DNA of 64,000 bases. Source: Ambrosia x helenae. Taxonomy: Eukaryota > Streptophyta > Magnoliopsida > Asterales > Asteraceae. Positions 55,677 through 64,000 of the stretch are shown one piece after another. Position 1 is the first letter of the stretch, and each line of letters starts with the position of its first letter. Below the pieces are notes generated by a model that saw only the letters and a program-made list of their open reading frames with translations, made no database searches and had not been told where the DNA came from. The DNA is taken from positions 51,635,081 to 51,699,080 of the forward strand of contig CM061228.1 in assembly GCA_030844895.1 (NCBI GenBank). Reading direction: 5' to 3'. The position numbers and the translations under genes were made by a program.

Positions 55677-55855
55677 GTGATTACGCGTAATTGTGTGACA
55701 TTATAGGTGATTACACGTAATTGCATGACATTATAGGTGATTACGCGTAATTTCATGACATTATAGGTAATCACGCGTAATTGCATGACATTATAGGTGA
55801 TTACGCGTAATTGCATGACATTATAGGTGATTACGCGTAATTGCATGTTGATAGG
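55677..55855 (+). repeat. 30-bp minisatellite in LTR E
   Basis: Six units of GTGATTACGCGTAATTGCAT plus GACATTATAG. The core ATTACGCGTAAT is a perfect 12-bp palindrome. Absent from the C and D LTRs. The 82-codon reverse ORF through it is only the repeat. Confidence 0.93.
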
Positions 55856-56359
55856 GGGTGATTAGCCTAATCACCAGACAAACAGACGATTAGGAAGAAA
55901 TTATAGGCGATTAGAGCCCTAATCGCCAGTAGTACAGGCGATTAGGCTCCTAATCGCCTGATCTGTTCTTGTAATCGCCTGATGTGTGTTGCACGAGTAA
56001 AAACACCTATAAATACAACCCTTGACTCCTCAAACACCATTTGTGCAACCCTAACAGATCCCAAACCTCCCACAAACCTCAAAACACCTCTGGAACTTGT
56101 TTTGCTTCAAACCTCACCATTTCCAAGCTTACACACCTTTTTTTGATAAAATCCAAGGTGTGTTCTTCATCCCAAACTTTTGTAATGTTATTGTTTTGGT
56201 TCCCAAAAGTCCAGACCTTCTTTTGCTAAGTATGTGTCTTTAAAATGTAACATCGCAAATTTTTTCCCCAAATTTTAATACGTAAAAGCCCTTACTTTAT
56301 ATCGTTATCATTAATTTTATACTAATGTGTCTAAGTTTTTATTTTCCTACCACACAACT

Positions 56360-56365
<6 letters not shown>

Positions 56366-56421
<56 letters not shown>
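56366..56421. repeat. (ATA)n microsatellite in F 5' LTR
   Basis: About 18 ATA units. The 3' LTR counterpart (61549-61588) is about 16 bp shorter and has one interruption. Confidence 0.95.
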
Positions 56422-56422
<1 letters not shown>

Positions 56423-57129
56423 GTTAGTCTTTTTCTTACAAACAAATACAAGACCCAAAACCCAACCATTTCTTATTTTTTTGTGTGTGTTTTACTGAAG
56501 CCCAAGAGCTGAGCCCATCAAAACCGGCCCAGGCCTTATACCCGGCCCACTCTACTAACCCCATCCCCTTTACCCGGTTGTCTGCAGAACCCGACAAAAA
56601 AAACCCGGACAACCCACTTTCTAAACACCCTTAATTGACGCGCTATCAACCTATTTCTGGAAGTAATTTTAGTTATAATGTGACCGCCACATGATTCTCG
56701 GCCATAATCATATCACAATTAATCGCATGACGTGGTTTCAGTCCGTGATTTACGCGTTTAGACACCTTGACAAGTCAAACTTCCAATTCTACGCTTTCCC
56801 TATAAATTGAACCTGCCTTAGCTCCCTACAGATGCCGTGAATCAAAACCTCTACCCTCAATTCTTCGTTTACTCCACAAAATCTATGAATTCAAAGCTGT
56901 TGACTTTCTGAGTTGACTAGCGAATAGAAGCCTTACGGGTCTGTTATGTTCTAATCCTTGGTTGTAGTATGTTAATCGGGTATTGATAGTTATTAACCCC
57001 ATGATTAATCGGAGTATAATTGTGTGTTTAAAACATTAAGGAAGCTAGGGTTCGAACAATGTTGATTGGGGAAGAAACCATCTGTAGGCATGGTTATATA
57101 ATTATAACAGGAACAAACCAAACACAACC

Positions 57130-57225
57130 ACTGATCTAGATCAAGTGGTTGTGTCTGTTTGATTATGAACCTGAACACGCGGGTTCGAGGCCCACAATAC
57201 ACGGTTTAATCTTTTCTTTTAAAAA
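57130..57225 (+). repeat. tRNA-like module 1 in F 5' LTR
   Basis: A-box-like TAGATCAAGTGG (57137-57148) and B box GGTTCGAGGCC (57182-57192), followed by a T-rich tail. Possible SINE head or tRNA relic. Confidence 0.5.
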
Positions 57226-57299
57226 GGGTATAAAACTGTTTCAGGTTATACTATATAATTAATTTAAACCAAGAATTATTCGTTCTCAGGGTCTAGACC

Positions 57300-57390
57300 T
57301 GATGGTCTAGGCTTGTGATTTTAAAACATCGGAACCGGCCAAGGTCTCGGGTTCGAGCCTCGGCACATGCAAACATTTTTTTTATTTCTT
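57300..57390 (+). repeat. tRNA-like module 2 in F 5' LTR
   Basis: A-box-like TGGTCTAGGCT (57303-57313) and B box GGTTCGAGCCT (57350-57360), then CGGCACATGCAAACA and a T run. The tail is like that of the module at 2590-2690 (GGCACAGGCAAACACA then T run), so these two are one family. Confidence 0.55.
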
Positions 57391-58850
57391 TTATAACTAT
57401 ATAATCTATGTTATTTTTAAAAATGGATCTTAAATACTAAACATAGTTTATAAATTCTACAAAATTTATTTTAAGTTAGTTTTATGACAAAGTTTATTAT
57501 CCAAGTTTTAGTTTTTCAAAAATAATTTATTTATTATATATAATAAATATTAGAAATTTATTCTATTATAATTATAAAATTCTATAAAAATATCAAAACG
57601 ATTATATAAATTTCCACAAAAATTATTCTAAGTTTATATAACATTAAACATTTTTGAAATGATTTTTATTTCTGAAAAATCATTTATTTAATATTTTTAA
57701 TCAATTTTTGTTAGTTTTAATCATAAATAAATCATAATAAATTCATTTTTCAATATTTTTGCACCAAGATTTTATATAAATTAATTCTATTTATTTGGAA
57801 CAGAAATACAATTTTTAATTTAATAATTCTTTAATCCTAATATTTTTAAATATTAAAGTTATATTTTGAAAAATTAAAATAAATAGATTAAATATTCTAT
57901 TTTTAAGAAAATGATTTTATAAAAATTATTTTCATACTTAAAACTTTATGATGTGACCATCTTTAATCTAAAATTTACAAAAAGACTTTTGTTTATTTAT
58001 TTATCAAATTTCTCTTATTTATTAAACATTTTATTTATTAATCAAACAAATACTTATCCCCAATTCGAAACCCTAGAACATATTTGTAGACTAGAAGGAC
58101 TTAGACATATTTGTTACCTTAATTATAGGGTAATACTTGGCATCGTTGGGTTACACTTATTCTATTTTCACGAGACTCAACATTTTACAAATGTGAGTTT
58201 ACATAGCCCATTTTTCTGTTTTACATTTTGGGGTGAAACATGTTTAAACATTTTATATACTATCATTTACTCATTCTTACATTGTTGAAACTTGTGATTC
58301 AATTACACTATCATTTACTCATTCTATCATTTGACTGTAACAAAAAGACACAGTACAATCATTAACATTGATCAAGCCGCCTGTTTAGATTATAGCGCTA
58401 TAGGTCTGACAAACTCATCCCCCGCATAAATTCAGGGATGATCGAAAACAGTAACAACATTTAACTAACTTGCGAGTTAGGCCTCAGTCGACACAAGGTT
58501 TGATTGTACAAAGACGCATTGTTACATGTCGGTCTCATACTCTACCATTATACAACTGGGATTGTTGTACAAACTATTGTTATCAAAAACCTATGTATTC
58601 TCACCAACTTTTGTTGACCCAAAATATTTTCAAACTTAACATGTTTCAGGTTCCACTTGCTTGAAGATTTGAGTTAATGCTTGAAGATGTGTACATAGTA
58701 TTATTCATTTTGATGTACGACTTCTTGTAGAACAATTGTATGTAATTTATTTAAATCATTTAATGAAATTTATTATTTCATCATGAGCTACTGAACAATC
58801 ATCAATACGTGACATCCCGATGTTTCCGCCATCGGTTGGGGTGTTACAGA

Positions 58851-58866
58851 TTGGTATCAGAGCCAT
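58851..58866 (+). promoter_or_regulatory. Primer binding site of gypsy F
   Basis: TTGGTATCAGAGCCAT, two bases after the LTR. Confidence 0.88.
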
Positions 58867-59373
58867 GGTTATAGGGAATTAGGTTATTAGAAAAATAATC
58901 TAGTATGTAACCATAGGATTATAATCAGTACTTGCTGCTTTTATTTGCAACCCCACTTGTTTCTAATCTCTATCTCCCTCCCACTTCTTATCCCTATCTT
59001 AGTCCCTACAAGAAGATTGCTCTCCATCACTGGATCTACTCTTAGACTAATAGGACAAAATCCTCAGGTTTCGCCTGAACCACATTGAGATCTCGTCGAA
59101 GTTCTAGGTTTTAATAACGAACACGTGAAATCTGGAAGGGTGAACGCCTGTATTCTGAGCTTCTGTCTAGGCTGGCATTGCGCATATATCCTAATCAGAC
59201 GAGGGACCCGGATGCCTACCTGGGAATTCTCGAGATGAGTGTTCACTTATAGGCTAAAGCATGTCTTCACTATGTTATTAGAATCTAGAATCTTTGATAA
59301 GTCAACGTTTTCGTTTGTTCGTTTTAATTAATGGATAAATGATTACATTCCTTATATTACCTCATTCATTTCA
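58867..59373 (+). other. Gypsy F leader
   Basis: Untranslated region between primer site and gag. No ORF of note and no reiterated motif seen. Confidence 0.6.
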
Positions 59374-59391
59374 TTGTGTCTCTTACAGATC

Positions 59392-60603
59392 ATGCCTCCA
59401 CGTCGCAGCGCTCGCCTTAACAGTGGTGACAATCATGATGAAGGGAGTAGCAATCACAACCATAACCACGACACTAACCACAACAACAACAATAACAACA
59501 ACAACAATGGCGTTGATGCCCAACTGGCTGCGATCATTTCCCAACAAATGGCGCAACAAATAGCAACTCTGGTTCCTAACTTACTGGCCCAAGTCATCCA
59601 GATGAACGGAAACGGCAATGGAAACGGCAATGGAAACCACAATGGGAACGGGAATGGAAACGAGAATGGTCTCCCAGTCTGCACTCTCAAACACTTTAAT
59701 ACCTGTAACCCTCCTAAGTTCAGTGGAGATGAAGGAGCTACTGGTCTCCTACAATGGTTCGAGGGTATTGAGAATGCCTTCATTAATAGTGAGTGTCCCG
59801 ATAATTTTAAGGTCCGTTATGCTATGAGTGTTCTTCACAAACGAGCACTCACTTGGTGGAATGAGGAAAAGCGCACCCGTGGAGCTGAAGTTGCACTTAC
59901 TATGACCTGGGATCAAGTTAAAGAGATAATGAAAGCGGAATTTTTCCCACGTAACGAGGTCAAGAAATTAGAAGACGAATTCCACACCCTCGCTAAGGAT
60001 AGTGGGGAAAACCTTGCTTATAATACCCTCTTCCATGAGCTCAGTCTGTTGTTGCCCCATAAGGTCACTCCGCTACCCGTAGCCATCGAGAAGTATATCG
60101 GTGGCTTACCCATGCAGATACAGGACACGGTATGGGGAAGGAACCCTGCTACCCTCGAAGAGGCCAAGCGTCTAGCAGCTACCTTAACTGACAATCACGT
60201 AAAGAACGGGACCTTAGTTCGGAAAGGCGAGAAAGCAAGTATTGTAGCCGCGGTAACTACTGAGAACCAGAAGCGTAAGACCAGGGATCCTGATGCAAAC
60301 CTCACTACACAAGCTTCTAACAAGAAACCTTACATAGGAAACTATCCATTGTGCAACACATGCAAACGACATCATCCCACTGCTTCAGCGTGTCTCTTGT
60401 GCACCAATTGTGGTAATTATGGCCATCTGGTCAACACATGTCGTGAGACCCCAAATCCTAATGCCAACCAACCAACCAACCCTGCTCAGGCTGCTAATCC
60501 TAATCGATACAACTATGGTCAATGCTATGAATGTGGAGACCCAAATCACTTCCGTAACCGATGCCCTAAACTGAACAGAGATCAAGACCCTCCAGCTACT
60601 TAA
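59392..60603 (+). CDS. gag: Gypsy F Gag, intact
   Basis: The open frame runs from an ATG at 59374 to TAA at 60601. The second in-frame Met at 59392 (MPPRRSARLNSG) fits the usual start of this Gag type, so I prefer it. After a basic head come His/Asn and Gly/Asn low-complexity runs. Then the capsid domain of the Retrotrans_gag family: FSGDEGATGLLQWFEGIENA, ALTWWNEE, FFPRNEVKKLEDEF and KYIGGLPMQIQDTVWG. The nucleocapsid part has a Cys/His cluster (CNTCKRHH) and knuckles CTNCGNYGHLVNTC and CYECGDPNHFRNRC. It ends just after the last knuckle, where pol would begin. No stop or frameshift. It would assemble particles and bind RNA, but needs an outside RT and integrase. Confidence 0.9.
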   Translation: MPPRRSARLNSGDNHDEGSSNHNHNHDTNHNNNNNNNNNGVDAQLAAIISQQMAQQIATLVPNLLAQVIQMNGNGNGNGNGNHNGNGNGNENGLPVCTLKHFNTCNPPKFSGDEGATGLLQWFEGIENAFINSECPDNFKVRYAMSVLHKRALTWWNEEKRTRGAEVALTMTWDQVKEIMKAEFFPRNEVKKLEDEFHTLAKDSGENLAYNTLFHELSLLLPHKVTPLPVAIEKYIGGLPMQIQDTVWGRNPATLEEAKRLAATLTDNHVKNGTLVRKGEKASIVAAVTTENQKRKTRDPDANLTTQASNKKPYIGNYPLCNTCKRHHPTASACLLCTNCGNYGHLVNTCRETPNPNANQPTNPAQAANPNRYNYGQCYECGDPNHFRNRCPKLNRDQDPPAT

Positions 60604-61414
60604 CAGCAAGTCCCACCATTTGAATGTTGTTTGCTTTTTAATTCTATGTATTGACGCTTTTGATTCAAATAATCAATTCTAGTATTACCATAACACCTGG
60701 ACGCATGCTTGTCTGAATGAGACTAATTGCTATAACAATATCTAAATCTATACAACTACAACTCATATACTATACTCATTATGCTTATAAACTTGCTAGC
60801 ATAAACATATTATCAATTTGCAATTTATGTGCTACACTTAATAGAGGATAAAGTACTTGCTCAACAGTTAGTCGAGTACCAAATAACCTACTCAACGATT
60901 GGTAGAGCTCATCACGCCTTTTCAACAGTCGGGAGAGGCCCTACAACCTGCTCCACGACTGGTGGAGGCTATCGAACCTGCTCAACAATCGGTAGAGGTT
61001 CCTACTCACTAACTGGTGAGAGTCTTTTTCATGCTCAACGGTTGGACTCATTAAATACAAAGGTTCAATCGCATGATTATTCTGCATTACTTACATGTGT
61101 GTTAGAGTAATAGAAGGACACAAAACCCTAATGTAAGGTAAATTAGTGATTGCGGTCCGGAACGTAATCATGAATTTACAGGTACGTTAAGGTAGTGTGA
61201 AATTATATCAAGGTTTCAATAAATAACTAATTATGAACTCTAGTTATCTGGTAGATCATTTAGTCAATCAACACGCCTCTTATCCAAACTATTCGAGACA
61301 GTTTATTCTATTCATGTCATGCTACAACCCAAATTTTCCAAATCACAATTATTTTCATTTCTGCCCAATCATCTTTGATCCTGTGTTTTTAATAAACTTC
61401 GGGACGAAGTTTCC
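60604..61414 (+). other. Gypsy F 3' internal region with 33-bp minisatellite
   Basis: No pol. About 60860-61030 holds the minisatellite seen in remnant G. A 93-codon ORF (60829-61110) through it gives the same CSTxGRG peptide repeat as remnant G. The remaining sequence has no recognisable coding. Confidence 0.6.
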
Positions 61415-61429
61415 AAAAGTAGGGGAGAC
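61415..61429 (+). promoter_or_regulatory. Polypurine tract of gypsy F
   Basis: AAAAGTAGGGGAGAC immediately before the 3' LTR. Confidence 0.8.
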
Positions 61430-62880
61430 TATAACATCGCAAAATTTTTCCCCAAATTTTAATACGTAAAAGCCCTTACTATATATCTTTATCATTAATT
61501 TTATACTAATGTGCCTAAGTTTTTATTTTCCTACCACACAACTTATATATAATAATAATAATAATAATAACAATAATAATAATAATAAGTTAGTCTTTTT
61601 CTTACAAACAAATACAAGACCCAAAACCCAACCATTTCTTAATTTTTTTTGTGTGTTTTACTGAAGCCCAAGAGCTGAGCCCATCAAAACCGGCCCAGGC
61701 CTTATACCCGGCCCACTCTACTAACCCTATCCCCTTTACCCGGTTGTCTGCAGAACCCGACAAAAAAAACCCAGACAACCCACTTCCTAAACACCCTTAA
61801 TTGACGCGCCATCAACCTATTTCTGGAAGTAATTTTAGTTATAATGTGACCGCCACATGATTCTCGGCCATAATCATTTCACAATTAATCGCATGACGTG
61901 GTTTCAGTCCGTGATTTACGCGTTTAGACACCTTGACAAGTCAACCTTCCAATTCTACGCTTTCCCTATAAATTGAACCTGCCTTAGCTCCCTACAGATG
62001 CCGTGAATCAAAACCTCTACCCTCAATTCTTCGTTTACTCCACAAAATCTATGAATTAAAAGCTGTTGACTTTCTGAGTTGACTCGCGAATAGAAGCCTT
62101 ACGGGTCTGGTATGTTCTAATCCTTGGTTGTAGTATGTTAATCGGTTATTGATATTTATTAACCCCATGATTAATCGGAGTATAATTGTGTGTTTAAAAC
62201 ATTAAGGAAGCTAGGGTTCGAACAATGTTGATTGGGGAAGAAACCATCTGCAGGCATTTTGGGGTGAAACATGTTTAAACATTTTATATACTATCATTTA
62301 CTCATTCTTACATTGTTGAAACTTGTGATTCAATTACACTATCATTTACTCATTCTATCATTTGACTGTAACAAAAAGACACAGTACAATCATTAACATT
62401 GATCAAGCCGCCTGTTTAGATTATAGCGCTATAGGTCTAACAAACCCATCCCCCCGCATAAATTCAGGGATGATCAAAAACAGTAACAACATTTAACTAA
62501 CTTGCGAGTTAGGCCTCAGTAGACACAAGGTTTGATTGTACAAAGACGCATTGTTACATGTCGGTCTCATACTCTACCATTATACAACTGGGATTGTTGT
62601 ACAAACTATTGTTATCAAAAACCTATGTATTCTAACCAACTTTTGTTGACCCAAAATATTTTCAAACTTAACATGTTTCAGGTTCCACTTGCTTGAAGAT
62701 TTGAGTTAATACTTGAAGATGTGTACATAGTATTATTCATTTTGATGTACGACTTCTTGTAGAACAATTGTATGTAATTTATTTAAATCATTTAATGAAA
62801 TTTATTATTTCATCATGAGCTACTGAACAATCATCAATACGTGACATCCCGATGTTTCCGCCATCGGTTGGGGTGTTACA
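61430..62880 (+). repeat. 3' LTR of gypsy F (1451 bp, internally deleted)
   Basis: It starts TATAACATCGC (second base G to A) and ends GGGTGTTACA. Compared with the 5' LTR it lacks the 1135 bp between CAT at 57089-57091 and CAT at 58224-58226. The junction is at 62255-62257. Confidence 0.92.
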
Positions 62881-64000
62881 TAAAAACCTTTGAACTGAGT
62901 TTCTAAAACAAGTCTACACCATAATACTTGCTATATGTGAAGTATTTATGCATATGATGATTTTTAGTGGTTAGAACATGAATGTTTCCATGTAATTGAT
63001 GTACTTCTGATGTGTAGGAGTTATTAGGATGATTATCTAAGGATTTGAGCTATTGTTATGGTGTTTTGATGAAAGTATGCATTTTGACCCATTTGGGTGA
63101 TTCTTGAAGAATTTGGATGTTATGATATGATTCAATGATTGTTTGTTGTTAGGATTCACATTAGAAGGGTGTTATAACATAGAGATAATGATTTGCAAGG
63201 TTGTAGGATGTGTAATCTGATTATTGCCATTTAAGGAAAGATTTCATAGTTAATGAAACCTAGTACTTTGCCATTTTTGGAAATAATCGCACTGAGGGCG
63301 TTAGAACAGAGATAAATTGGGGGTTTTTTGCTTGAAATGGGTTGGTTAATAGGTTAGGTTTGATATTGGGTGATTTTACAGGTTTCGGATCTGATTTGGA
63401 GGGTTAAACGCGCGAAAACGCGCCACGCTACTGCAACAGGCGATTGGGCAGCCTAATCGCCTGATGCAGGGGCGATTAGGCTGCCAATCGCCTATTTACT
63501 CTCCCCAATCACTAGTTAACTTTTCCTAATTGCATGTTAGTTTCCTAATCGCGTGTACTGCTGTTGTAAGCGTATTTTGACATCCCGAAACATGATTTGA
63601 CACTTAGGAACATGATAGGAACCCCGGGATATGCCCAATGACTTAGTAACCCGTGTTCGGACTCGTTTATGCGTTAATTGAGCATTATGCTAGACTAGGT
63701 GAACTCTTGCGCGTATTAAGTGTTTAACTGCATATGTTGCATGATGTCTTGTATTTGGCTAACACGTGGGATGTCGGGTCACCAATGGGATGTCGAGTCT
63801 TGTCTGGTACGGTCGGTTTAACAGTCAAAGGTGTTTTCAAACGTTTATGGTTATGGTCTGGACATTCGGGGACTAGTTAACCTGCGGGTTATTAGTCCGG
63901 GTACTTATATACATCTTATGATAGGTCGCCGCTATTTGGGGCTATCATAGCATACTGATTTAACTGTTTTCAAGTAACGCAATCTAAGGTGAGAGTTCAC

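Larger units (their letters stand above)
56246..58848 (+). repeat. 5' LTR of gypsy F (2603 bp)
   Basis: It starts TGTAACATCGC and ends GGGTGTTACA. It includes an (ATA)n run at 56366-56421, TATA box CTATAAATTG at 56800-56809 and two tRNA-like modules. The segment 57092-58226 is missing from the 3' LTR. Confidence 0.93.
56246..62880 (+). mobile_element. Gypsy F: gag-only element nested in gypsy E
   Basis: LTRs at 56246-58848 and 61430-62880, flanked by TAAAA at 56241-56245 and 62881-62885. Removing it restores the colinear E LTR. Internal region of 2.6 kb: primer site, one intact 409-codon gag, a minisatellite and a polypurine tract. No pol at all, so it is a TR-GAG-like element. The family is shared with remnant G (1486-3665), not with C/D/E. 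Confidence 0.95.
55332..64000 (+). mobile_element. Gypsy E: Tekay-like LTR, interrupted and running off the window
   Basis: It starts TGTGACACCCGGG at 55332 after TCTAG. The segments 55332-56245 and 62886-64000 align in order with bases 1 to about 1960 of the gypsy C LTR. TATA CTATAAATAC is at about 56008-56017, hairpin array 1 at 55850-55985 and array 2 at 63425-63560. Gypsy F lies in between. Whether this is a solo LTR or a full element cannot be seen. Confidence 0.88.

Noticed and set aside
55598..55846. Repetitive 82-codon ORF on the minus strand
   Set aside because: It is the 30-bp minisatellite read in one frame. The period is a multiple of three, so it stays open by chance.
1..64000. 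Integrated pararetrovirus or other viral sequence
   Set aside because: All RT-bearing sequence has copia or gypsy domain order with LTRs. No movement protein or caulimovirid-type coat region seen.

Overview
The window is a heterochromatin-like block of a flowering-plant nuclear genome. It is almost wholly nested retrotransposons plus a few DNA-transposon remnants. I see no host gene I can name, and no rRNA or functional tRNA gene. Evidence for a plant: Ty1/copia and Ty3/gypsy elements primed by initiator-tRNA-Met-type sites (TGGTATCAGAGC and variants), a Tekay/Del-type chromodomain integrase, hAT and Mutator MITEs, and an L1-type LINE tail. The copia gag types and gypsy LTR style resemble elements I know from the daisy family (Asteraceae); that is inference.

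Left arm (1-12134). Elements are stacked inside one another. A 3' piece of a gypsy LTR (11260-12134, +) is abutted by an older copia (6130-11259, -). A younger copia (1-6129, -) sits inside the integrase region of the older one. A gypsy remnant (LTR 1486-2875, -) interrupts the gag of the younger copia.

Second block (12250-25625). Two GC-rich, GCTCG-repeat ends that mirror each other look like the termini of a hAT-type element. It was split by a degenerate copia (copia A, 12720-24657, target duplication AGGAG). Copia A itself holds an LTR-like unit (13669-14377) and a young, pol-less copia (copia B, 14392-19720, target duplication CCATG). The 3' LTR end of copia A plus 81 bp of flank is duplicated in tandem (24069-25408).

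Middle (25626-41059). There is a Mutator-type MITE with a 9-bp target duplication (26742-27319). Next is gypsy C (27758-35894, target duplication AGCAG), a gag-only element with 2.75-kb LTRs inserted in a tandem repeat. A less repetitive stretch follows, with one unidentified 136-codon ORF (minus strand, 36716-37126) and a hAT MITE with a perfect 8-bp duplication (38601-39217).

Right arm (41060-64000). Gypsy D (41060-51959, target duplication GATTA) is a complete but mutated Tekay-like chromovirus. It is followed by an unidentified 111-codon ORF, a 5'-truncated LINE and a tandemly duplicated unit of about 0.75 kb. Gypsy E is represented by an LTR running off the window (55332-64000). Gypsy F (56246-62880, target duplication TAAAA) is nested in it and is another gag-only element with an intact gag frame.

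How the parts relate. C, D, E and the fragment at 11260 belong to one LTR superfamily. D encodes the enzymes that gag-only relatives such as C would need in trans, although this copy of D is dead. C and D share a short intron inside gag, a predicted leader stem-loop and a doubled polypurine tract. Most LTR families here, copia and gypsy alike, carry a family-specific reiterated motif just upstream of the TATA box and often again in the transcribed leader. I consider that the most unusual signal in the window.
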